From the NCBI GenBank assembly GCA_002746365.1, contig NVWZ01000004.1:138586-150639 (forward strand): DNA of 12,054 nt, read 5' to 3'. Position 1 is the stretch's first letter. Each line of letters starts with the position of its first letter. A model generated the notes under the pieces. That model ran no database searches and was not told the origin of the DNA. It saw nothing but the letters and a program-made list of their open reading frames with translations. Source of the stretch: Thiotrichaceae bacterium (GTDB taxonomy: Bacteria; Pseudomonadota; Gammaproteobacteria; SZUA-229). This document shows positions 1 to 5,486 of the stretch, in pieces. The translations under genes and the position numbers were made by a program.

Positions 1-476
1 GCGTCGCTGCATTACTCGTCGGTGACAAGGGGAAAGTTACCGGTGTTGATTGTACGCCAGCAATGATTGATAAGGCGCGGCGAAATGCACAACTGTCTGA
101 ACTTGAAAATACAGAATTTCACGTCACAGACATAAGTAACCTGCCCATCGATGACGGTGCGATTGATGTTGTTATTTCAAATGGTGCAATCAATCTTTCA
201 GCAGATAAAGATAAAGTATTTCAGGAACTGTACCGTGTTCTGCGCTCAGGCGGCCGCTTGCAGATCGCAGACATGGTTCGAGAGACAGAGGTCTGTTCTG
301 ATCCTGAAGCTGATGATGAGTCATGGGCTGATTGTGTGCAGGGGACTTTATCCATCACCCATTTGCTGGAGGTTATCTCAGCTGCTGGATTTACTGATAT
401 TAAACTCCTAGAGCTTACCGGATACAGGACATCCGTAAATACGAATGGTGCCCTCATAGGCGCCGTGTGTCCATAA
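1..476 (+). CDS. SAM-dependent methyltransferase, ArsM/UbiE-like (5' end outside window)
   Basis: The reading frame is open from base 3, so the gene starts before the window; 157 residues up to the TAA stop are visible. The first residues (VAALLVGDKGKVTGVD) match the stretch just after the glycine-rich SAM motif I of class I methyltransferases, with the acidic ribose-binding residue in GVD. Motif II/III follows as DVVISNGAINLS, then RVLRSGGRLQIADMV, the usual post-motif strand and turn. The wording is closest to the arsenite methyltransferase (ArsM) group. The position where I recall ArsM having cysteine (SNC) is glycine here, whereas a C-terminal cysteine (ADCVQG) is kept. The substrate could therefore be arsenite or another small molecule. 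The domain type is secure, the substrate is not. The patatin gene follows after 109 bases. Confidence 0.8.
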   Translation, partial: VAALLVGDKGKVTGVDCTPAMIDKARRNAQLSELENTEFHVTDISNLPIDDGAIDVVISNGAINLSADKDKVFQELYRVLRSGGRLQIADMVRETEVCSDPEADDESWADCVQGTLSITHLLEVISAAGFTDIKLLELTGYRTSVNTNGALIGAVCP

Positions 477-585
477 ATGCTACCACCTATGATCATTATG
501 GTTGTACCTGCAGCCGATAAGTATCACGATATACAACGTTTCTCTTCAACCTGACAGTCACTGAAAATGGGGTTAACAACAGCCG

Positions 586-1509
586 ATGAATAGAACATTA
601 AAAATTGGCCTGGCACTGGGCAGTGGCTCCTCTCGAGGGTGGTCACACATAGGGATTATCGATGAACTGTCAAAGCTTGGTATTGCTCCCGACATTGTAT
701 GTGGAACCTCTGTTGGTTCACTGGTCGGCGCTGCTTATGTAACCGGTAATATGAGGAGACTAGAAAAATGGGCCTGCTCATTAACAAAATTTGATGTGGC
801 AAAATTTCTTGATATCAATATCTCGATGACAGGTTTTGTTGATACAAAAAGATTCCACGATTTTTTAAATAATAATATTGCCGCTGATGAAGATAACATC
901 GAGGATCTGCCAAAAATATTCGCTGCTGTCTCAACCGATCTGGAAACAGGGCGGGAAATCTGGTTAAGGGAAGGTTCTCTAATTCAGGCAGTGTGGGCTT
1001 CCATGTCGATGCCCGGTCTTTTCCCTGCAATCAGGAATGATAACCGGTGGCTGGTTGATGGTGGTCTGGTCAACCCGGTGCCGGTTTCAGTGTGCCGTGC
1101 ACTGGGTGCTGACATCGTCATCGCGGTGAATTTAAATGGTGATATCGTCGGTAGACGATTTAATAAACCGATCGACAAGTCTGAAGTGAAAGCAGATGAG
1201 AAAGAAGGACTCGGTGAAAAAATTTCTGAGCTGGTAAGGGAGTATACAAATTTGTCGTTTTTTACTCCTGAAGATGGTGAACAGCCACCGGGTCTGATGG
1301 ATGCGATCGCCGCTTCCGTCAACATCACTCAGGACCGGATAACCAGAAGCCGTATGGCCGGTGAGCCTGCCGATATCGTGTTTGTACCAAAGTTATCAGA
1401 TATCGGGCTGCTGGAATTGTATCGTGCAGAAGAAGCGATAGCCGAAGGCAGAAAGTGTGTACAGAGGAAGACCCCCGAGATCGAATATGTACTGGGAAGA
1501 ACCCGATGA
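586..1509 (+). CDS. Patatin-like phospholipase, RssA/NTE family
   Basis: A 307-residue protein with the complete patatin catalytic set: the oxyanion-hole loop GSGSSRG (residues 12-18), the nucleophile elbow GTSVG with Ser42, and the DGG motif with catalytic Asp158. These make a Ser-Asp dyad hydrolase acting on phospholipid or lysophospholipid acyl chains. Length and motif spacing fit the RssA/YchK group of bacterial patatins. No signal peptide or membrane segment is visible, so it is probably cytoplasmic or peripheral at the inner membrane. The insert around residues 190-250 is charged and probably flexible. The ATG is chosen because the patatin fold begins about six residues later; there is no strong Shine-Dalgarno sequence. 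The gene is convergent with the membrane-protein gene that ends 35 bases downstream. Physiological substrate unknown. Confidence 0.9.
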   Translation: MNRTLKIGLALGSGSSRGWSHIGIIDELSKLGIAPDIVCGTSVGSLVGAAYVTGNMRRLEKWACSLTKFDVAKFLDINISMTGFVDTKRFHDFLNNNIAADEDNIEDLPKIFAAVSTDLETGREIWLREGSLIQAVWASMSMPGLFPAIRNDNRWLVDGGLVNPVPVSVCRALGADIVIAVNLNGDIVGRRFNKPIDKSEVKADEKEGLGEKISELVREYTNLSFFTPEDGEQPPGLMDAIAASVNITQDRITRSRMAGEPADIVFVPKLSDIGLLELYRAEEAIAEGRKCVQRKTPEIEYVLGRTR

Positions 1510-1543
1510 ATCATTCACCTGTTTTTTTACTGCCAGACGAGGG

Positions 1544-1963
1544 CTAGGAAGTTTCAGAGAACCCCTGTTTGATGCTGCCTCTCACTGGACGTGATAAAAA
1601 TGTCTGTTTGACAAGATCAATTGAAAACGGCACGCTACGATTCCAAGGCAACAGAGAGACCAGTCTTGCCATGGTGCAATAACCAAAGACTATCTGCGCC
1701 CAGGTACCAATAGTAGGCACCCAGTATAACCACTGCATGGGTTCGACCCACGCCAGCAGCAACAGCATGAGATACCAGAAACGCACCTGTACCGGAAAGT
1801 TTGTTACGCTGCCCTCGCGTATTATAAAATGACTAAGCTGAAAAACGGTTAATCCTATCGCCAGTATGAAACCTGAACTGTTGCCGGCAATTCCCAGTGT
1901 CAGGAAGGTCGCTGTAACCAGCCAGTACCACCAGCCGATGTCTCTGTATTCGATCATAAACAT
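1544..1963 (-). CDS. Conserved small integral membrane protein (four predicted helices)
   Basis: A 139-residue hydrophobic protein with probable helices near residues 10-27, 29-47, 59-74 and 77-96. A basic C-terminal tail follows (LLPWNRS, then FLSRPVRGS), suggesting a cytoplasmic end. The composition (WWYWLVTA, FPVQVRFWYL, FGYCTMARL) reads like a family of short proteobacterial membrane proteins of unknown function that I recall, but I cannot name a domain. It is the last gene of a minus-strand run, 48 bases after the DsrE-like gene, so it is probably cotranscribed with it. Two in-frame ATGs lie at the start (Met1 and Met3); the first has a GAGA-type ribosome site about seven bases upstream. 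No catalytic motif is visible. It might anchor or serve the exported DsrE-like protein, which is inference from gene order only. Confidence 0.75.
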   Translation of the reverse strand: MFMIEYRDIGWWYWLVTATFLTLGIAGNSSGFILAIGLTVFQLSHFIIREGSVTNFPVQVRFWYLMLLLLAWVEPMQWLYWVPTIGTWAQIVFGYCTMARLVSLLPWNRSVPFSIDLVKQTFLSRPVRGSIKQGFSETS

Positions 1964-2011
1964 TATTATCGTCTCACTAATATATAAAAATAAGTTCCAG
2001 ATTCATCCGTA

Positions 2012-2515
2012 TTAAAAAACAGGAACCAGATGGTATCCCTGTGCCTGATAACCGATCAACGATATAAAACCATCGGCAACCAGGGTTAAGCCGGGCAGGA
2101 TAGTTTTATCGTCGATGCCGAATACCCGGGTTGCGACAGCGCATATCTCCTGCTTAACCCCGAGTTCAGCCAGTACTTCAACATTGGATTCGATTTCCAG
2201 TAAAACGCCACCGGCAGAATTTTCCGTTTTAGAAGAGGGCGATGAACTCAGATATTTAACACTTGGACCAATATATACAACGATAAAATCAGGTGTTACA
2301 CCTTGTGACTTCATGCCTTTATAGGTTCCCTGAATGACTTCAAGGTAAAAATTCAGTTTTTTTGCATCAGCAATATCGACTAGAAAAACAGCTTTACCTG
2401 TTTTTAAATCGCCTAATGCAGCGCTATCATCAATGCTGTTTTCAGCAGCAAAAGCCAGGTTGCTAATAATAAAAGCCATTATGGCAATGAATAGTTTGTA
2501 TTTAATATACTTCAT
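2012..2515 (-). CDS. Exported DsrE-like sulfur-relay family protein
   Basis: A 167-residue protein. Residues 1-23 form a signal peptide (basic MKYIKYK, hydrophobic core, ANLAFA-type ending in AFA before AEN), so the mature protein is probably periplasmic. The rest has the DsrE/DsrF-like layout: a first strand (AVFLVDIAD), a helix, a central strand (DFIVVYIGP), and the segment EICAVATRVFGID carrying Cys125 where DsrE-family proteins have their conserved cysteine. It ends in LVADGFISLIGYQAQGY, which matches the family's usual C-terminal IxLQxQGY-like motif. Cytoplasmic relatives (DsrE, TusD) carry persulfide sulfur on that cysteine; whether this exported version does so is inference. The gene lies 22 bases after the Cys-rich gene and 48 before the membrane gene, in an apparent TetR-led operon. 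There is no convincing Shine-Dalgarno sequence, so translation may be coupled to the gene before it. Confidence 0.8.
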   Translation of the reverse strand: MKYIKYKLFIAIMAFIISNLAFAAENSIDDSAALGDLKTGKAVFLVDIADAKKLNFYLEVIQGTYKGMKSQGVTPDFIVVYIGPSVKYLSSSPSSKTENSAGGVLLEIESNVEVLAELGVKQEICAVATRVFGIDDKTILPGLTLVADGFISLIGYQAQGYHLVPVF

Positions 2516-2537
2516 GGTAATTGATACTCTGTGATAA

Positions 2538-2747
2538 TTATTTAGTCAGGTTAGCCATATCAACTATCGAACAGCTGGTTTTTCGGGTTGTTCTGCAGTC
2601 TTCATCATCGGGTAAATACTCAAAAGAACAACTTTTCTCCTGCAACATTTTCCAGTCTTCCGCTTGATAGGCATGGGCAGGTAAGTTGGGTGGGAAGTAA
2701 ACGCAGCCCACGCATAACTCAGGAACATTGTCTGTATTGTCTGTCAT
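2538..2747 (-). CDS. Small cysteine-rich protein of unknown function
   Basis: A 69-residue soluble protein with five cysteines: a CVGC pair at residues 12 and 15, then Cys40, Cys51 and Cys59. The N-terminus is acidic (MTDNTDNVPE) and there is no signal peptide. I do not recognise a named family. A CxxC followed by further spaced cysteines is compatible with a small zinc or iron-sulfur site, or with a redox-active thiol protein. It is judged a real gene because it fits tightly between two same-strand genes (38 bases after TetR, 22 before the DsrE-like gene) and has ordered cysteine spacing. The ribosome site is weak (AGAAAAA). Its place next to a DsrE-like protein hints at sulfur or thiol chemistry, but that is inference. 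Confidence 0.7.
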   Translation of the reverse strand: MTDNTDNVPELCVGCVYFPPNLPAHAYQAEDWKMLQEKSCSFEYLPDDEDCRTTRKTSCSIVDMANLTK

Positions 2748-2762
2748 AAATTTTTCTATTTC

Positions 2763-2781
2763 TGCTACCTATGTAGGAGCA
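2763..2781 (-). other. Intercistronic stem-loop between TetR gene and Cys-rich gene
   Basis: TGCT-(A)-CCTA, a two-base centre, then TAGG-AGCA: two near-perfect 8-base arms with one bulged base. It starts just after the TetR stop codon on the minus strand and ends 16 bases before the next start codon. No T-run follows, so it is not a terminator. It could set the ratio of regulator to downstream genes through mRNA processing, or be a minor protein site. Confidence 0.4.
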
Positions 2782-2785
2782 TGCA

Positions 2786-3385
2786 CTATAGTGTTTGTGT
2801 TGATACCGCTCTCCATGAAGGCGTCCAGATAGCCTCCAGATACGTCGGTAGTGGCTTTTCAATAACGCCATCCAATCGTGAAGTAATCATTCGTAAGGCA
2901 GCACCAAACAGGCAACTAGATGCAACCATTAAATCCATGGACTGTATTTCATTGGCGAGCATCCCGTCTTTAACTATTTCTCTCATTAGCTCGAAAGGCT
3001 TTGAGGAGCAGACGGGTGGCTCTTCTGGAAGAAACTCACGGTGTTTTGAATAAAGCATAAACTCCATCACTTCAGGTTCCTGCTCGGTAATATCGAATAA
3101 AAAAGCGATAATTGCGCGGCAGCGTGAAGAGGTTCTGATATGCTTTGACTGAATCTGCGTTATCTCAGCGAGCATCCGCTCGACAAGATTGCTATACACT
3201 GCACTGGCAATAGCTTCTTTGTCTTTAAAATGGTGATATATCGAGCCAATACTAACGCCTGACTCATGCGCTATATCACGCACGGAAGTGTTGAAATACC
3301 CTTTTTTGCTAAATAACATCAAGGTCGCAGATAAAATTTTCTGCTGCGTCATGAGAGGCGTTTGTTTGTTGATTGCTGAGTCCAT
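2786..3385 (-). CDS. TetR/AcrR-family regulator, probable autorepressor of the DsrE-like operon
   Basis: A 199-residue protein counted from the ATG at 3385. The N-terminal TetR DNA-binding domain is clear: TQQKILSATLMLFSKKGY, then the helix-turn-helix region SVRDIAHESGVSIGSIYHHF. The C-terminal ligand domain is unlike named subfamilies to my eye and holds three cysteines (in SSRC, PPVCSS and ASSC), so thiol sensing is conceivable. A TTG two codons upstream (3391) is also in frame, but the ATG is preferred because the promoter -10 box covers the TTG. A later ATG at 3352 would still keep the DNA-binding domain. None of the three has a Shine-Dalgarno sequence. It is the first gene of a four-gene minus-strand run, directly behind a perfect palindrome, the classic arrangement for autorepression. 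The inducer is unknown. Confidence 0.88.
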   Translation of the reverse strand: MDSAINKQTPLMTQQKILSATLMLFSKKGYFNTSVRDIAHESGVSIGSIYHHFKDKEAIASAVYSNLVERMLAEITQIQSKHIRTSSRCRAIIAFLFDITEQEPEVMEFMLYSKHREFLPEEPPVCSSKPFELMREIVKDGMLANEIQSMDLMVASSCLFGAALRMITSRLDGVIEKPLPTYLEAIWTPSWRAVSTQTL

Positions 3386-3390
3386 AGCCA

Positions 3391-3419
3391 ATACTAGAAC
3401 GAACGCTCGTTCTAGTCAA
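3391..3419 (-). promoter_or_regulatory. Promoter with embedded TetR operator
   Basis: On the minus strand TTGACT (3414-3419) and TAGTAT (3391-3396) are separated by exactly 17 bases, a good sigma-70 layout. The spacer is filled by a perfect inverted repeat: ACTAGAACGA at 3393-3402 and TCGTTCTAGT at 3407-3416, with a four-base ACGC centre. A TetR dimer here would cover both boxes. The expected transcription start is about 3384-3385, at the chosen ATG itself, so the mRNA may have no leader. Confidence 0.75.
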
Positions 3420-3584
3420 TAACGAGTGAATCGTTTCTATAAAAAATTAAAAGGGGCATCTTGTGGTGAAGGAAGCAGAGGACGGTCTAAGAACGCATCA
3501 TACGATGTATTACGCCTGACGCACCCGTCATCAGGGTAAAATCCTTGTCTGGTTCAAGGTGCGGTTGTTCGGGGGATGAAAAAA

Positions 3585-4220
3585 TTATTGACTGGTTTTC
3601 TTTCTGCTCGTTTTCGATCCATAGGTGTTAATAAACATCTCTACAGCTGAATTTATGATGGTTTTCTGTGCGCTCTTTTTTGGTACAGGTTTAAAGTCAT
3701 AAAGCTGCGGCCATAGTGCAAAGGTTTCTATCAGTGCGAGGAATTGTTTGCCCGCTCTGATTGGGTCGCTCACCGATAACTTTCCGTCTTTCGTTGCCTG
3801 TTTAATCCAGGTGACGACACCGAGACTGCTCTCCTGAAAGTTATCAATGGTTGCTCTGGTGAGTTCAGGCGAGACCAGTGATTCTGAAGTGATCATCTTG
3901 AACGTGCTGATGAACTCAGCAGTGGTCAGCATTGCCATCTCCTGTTCTGCGATGGCATGTAACTGGGTTCTTAACGGTATTTCAGGGTCATAAGGATACT
4001 CTGACACCTGTGTGAGCTGGTCGCATAATGCCTGTGCGATGCTCTGAAATAAGATCTGTTTACTGGCAAAATGATTGTATATTGTGCGTTTGGAAACATT
4101 GGCAGTGGCTGCGATACGATCCATACTGGTAGCGCTGAATCCACTGGCTCTGAATTCCATTACTGCAGCTTCGATGATATTTTCACGTTTTCGTTCGGTC
4201 AGTTTTTTTTCGGCGCACAT
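3585..4220 (-). CDS. TetR/AcrR-family repressor of the adjacent RND efflux pump
   Basis: A 211-residue protein with a canonical TetR DNA-binding domain (residues about 10-55: RENIIEAAVMEFRASGFSAT, then MDRIAATANVSKRTIYNHFASK). The C-terminal helical domain (about 60-200) would hold the ligand pocket and dimer interface; its end is lysine/serine-rich and probably disordered. It is transcribed away from the adaptor and pump genes across a 171-base gap that contains two copies of a TetR-type operator, so it most likely represses both itself and the pump, as AcrR, MexL or TtgR do. The start is supported by an AAAGAAC sequence six bases upstream and by the short distance to the HTH. The inducer cannot be predicted; it may be a pump substrate such as a hydrophobic drug, dye or detergent. 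Confidence 0.9.
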   Translation of the reverse strand: MCAEKKLTERKRENIIEAAVMEFRASGFSATSMDRIAATANVSKRTIYNHFASKQILFQSIAQALCDQLTQVSEYPYDPEIPLRTQLHAIAEQEMAMLTTAEFISTFKMITSESLVSPELTRATIDNFQESSLGVVTWIKQATKDGKLSVSDPIRAGKQFLALIETFALWPQLYDFKPVPKKSAQKTIINSAVEMFINTYGSKTSRKKTSQ

Positions 4221-4255
4221 AAGTTCTTTCTGTAAACCTGTAATAATCTGGCTTT

Positions 4256-4261
4256 ATTATA
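4256..4261 (-). promoter_or_regulatory. Probable -10 box of the second TetR gene
   Basis: A perfect TATAAT on the minus strand, 36 bases upstream of the TetR start codon, abutting and sharing one base with operator 1. No good -35 box is seen at 16-18 bases, so only the -10 is called. Confidence 0.5.
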
Positions 4262-4284
4262 AAGTACACTAATCAGTTTACTTT
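4261..4284. promoter_or_regulatory. TetR operator 1
   Basis: Imperfect 24-bp palindrome. The arms AAAGTA and TACTTT are perfect, and the inner halves GTACACT and AGTTTAC flank a four-base AATC centre with two mismatched pairs overall. It lies against the TATAAT box of the TetR gene, fitting autorepression. It matches operator 2 at 20 of 24 positions. Confidence 0.7.
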
Positions 4285-4298
4285 TTAAATAGCTAAAT

Positions 4299-4324
4299 GT
4301 AAACTACACTGCGCAGTTTACTTT
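4299..4324. promoter_or_regulatory. TetR operator 2
   Basis: Shares TACACT-N4-AGTTTACTTTTT with operator 1 at an offset of exactly 40 bases, about four helical turns, so both would face the same side of the DNA. It also holds a perfect pair GTAAACT (4299-4305) and AGTTTAC (4315-4321), and a central ACTGCGCAGT palindrome. It lies 68 bases before the adaptor start, where a repressor would block the pump promoter. Confidence 0.7.
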
Positions 4325-4391
4325 TTGATATCTTCTGTCAATAGATAAACTGCATGCCTACTGACCAATGCAATTCTCCGGGATTTAACTT

Positions 4392-5486
4392 ATGTTTAAA
4401 CGTACCGCAATTTTTATAAGCTTGCTTCTGCTGGTACTGGCAGGGTTAGGCTTTATCAAATATCAGCAGATTCAGCAGGGTATGGCGATGATGGCTGCAG
4501 GTGCGCCACCGCCGACAACAATCGAAGTGATCGATACAAAACATGTGCAGTGGCAGCCGCGTATATCAGCAGTAGGCACATTGACGGCTAGAGAAGGTAT
4601 CGATGTCAGCAATGAAGTTGAAGGTATCATCGAAAAAATTTACTTCACCTCCGGGCAAAAAGTGAAAGTGGGTGTAAAAATCGTCGCGCTTAACGACGAT
4701 GTGGAACAGGCCGATCTGGTCAGCTTTAAGGCGCAGGAAGATCTTGCTCGTAGCTTGTTTAAACGAACCGAGGGTATGTGGAAGAAAAAAACCATTTCTG
4801 AAACCGAGTTTGATAATGCTCGTTCTAATCTGAAAGTGGCGCAGGCCAATGTTATACAGACAAAAGCACGCATCGCTAAAAAGTCTATCCGCGCACCTTT
4901 TACCGGTGTGTTGGGTATAAAACAGATAAGTATCGGTCAATATCTTCCGCCGGGCACGATGCTGGTTAATCTGCAGGATTACAGTTCTTTGTATATCGAC
5001 TTCGCGGTAGCGGAAAAATATTTCCCGGACGTTAAAAAAGGTCTCGAAGTTCAGTTTCATGTCAGTGCTTATGGCGATCAGCTCTTTACCGGTAAGGTGA
5101 TTGCTGTCGATGCCAGAGTCAACGAAGCTACACGCAACATCAGTGTGCGTGCTTATCTGAAAAATGAGGAAGGACTGTTACGCCCGGGCATGTACGCCGG
5201 TATCGATTTGATGCTGGACGAGTCAGCAGAGGTTATCGTGGTGCCGGCTACCGCTATCGCCTATAGTTCCTTTGGTAATGCCTTATTCATCATTAAGAAA
5301 AACGATGAAGGTGCTCTTATTGCCCAGCGTGTGCAGATTACTACTGGCGAACAGCGTGGTGATCAGGTTGTAATACTGACGGGGTTGAAGGGTGATGAAC
5401 AGGTGGTGCAGGCGGGGGTGAGTAAACTGCGCAATAATGCACCGGTTACCATCAGTGAACAGGTGCGATTGAAAGGGAGCGAGTAA
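4392..5486 (+). CDS. RND efflux periplasmic adaptor (membrane fusion protein)
   Basis: A 364-residue MexA/AcrA-type adaptor. Residues 5-22 are a single hydrophobic N-terminal segment (signal anchor); there is no lipobox cysteine, so it is held by this helix rather than a lipid. The two lipoyl half-motifs are at about 69-100 (EVEGIIEKIYFTSGQKVKVG) and 165-198 (IRAPFTGVLG and GQYLPPG), separated by a coiled-coil hairpin (about 104-163) rather shorter than in AcrA. The beta-barrel (about 200-277) and membrane-proximal domain (about 278-360) follow. It links the inner-membrane pump to an outer-membrane channel. The start has a CGGGAT sequence about eight bases upstream. The TAA stop overlaps the pump start codon by one base (TAATG), so the two are translationally coupled. 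Probably repressed by the divergent TetR. Confidence 0.93.
   Translation: MFKRTAIFISLLLLVLAGLGFIKYQQIQQGMAMMAAGAPPPTTIEVIDTKHVQWQPRISAVGTLTAREGIDVSNEVEGIIEKIYFTSGQKVKVGVKIVALNDDVEQADLVSFKAQEDLARSLFKRTEGMWKKKTISETEFDNARSNLKVAQANVIQTKARIAKKSIRAPFTGVLGIKQISIGQYLPPGTMLVNLQDYSSLYIDFAVAEKYFPDVKKGLEVQFHVSAYGDQLFTGKVIAVDARVNEATRNISVRAYLKNEEGLLRPGMYAGIDLMLDESAEVIVVPATAIAYSSFGNALFIIKKNDEGALIAQRVQITTGEQRGDQVVILTGLKGDEQVVQAGVSKLRNNAPVTISEQVRLKGSE

Noticed and set aside
477..585. Gap between methyltransferase and patatin (ATGATCAT, GTTGTA/TACAAC repeats)
   Set aside because: Short dyads with a long loop and no clear promoter or terminator; not distinguishable from chance.
984..1328. 114-codon minus-strand ORF opposite the patatin gene
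   Set aside because: Shadow of a gene with intact catalytic motifs; no independent support.
1516..1530. T-run (CCTGTTTTTTT) after the patatin gene as an intrinsic terminator
   Set aside because: No stable hairpin precedes the T-run.
2781..3053. 90-codon plus-strand ORF opposite the first TetR gene
   Set aside because: It lies antisense inside a clear TetR coding sequence and its peptide resembles no protein; a shadow frame.
3511..3534. TGACG-CACC-CGTCA hairpin between the two TetR genes
   Set aside because: No T-run on either strand and not near a start codon; likely chance.
3543..3559. CCTTG/CAAGG hairpin as terminator of the second TetR gene (minus strand)
   Set aside because: Only five pairs with a 7-base loop, followed by a weak ATTTTA; too little to call.
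4344..4365. Possible third TetR operator (TAAACT-GCAT-GCCTACT)
   Set aside because: Only the left half matches, and the right half is out of register by one base.
4566..5060. 164-codon minus-strand ORF opposite the adaptor gene
   Set aside because: It overlaps the well-supported adaptor gene completely, and its low-complexity peptide has no recognisable domain.
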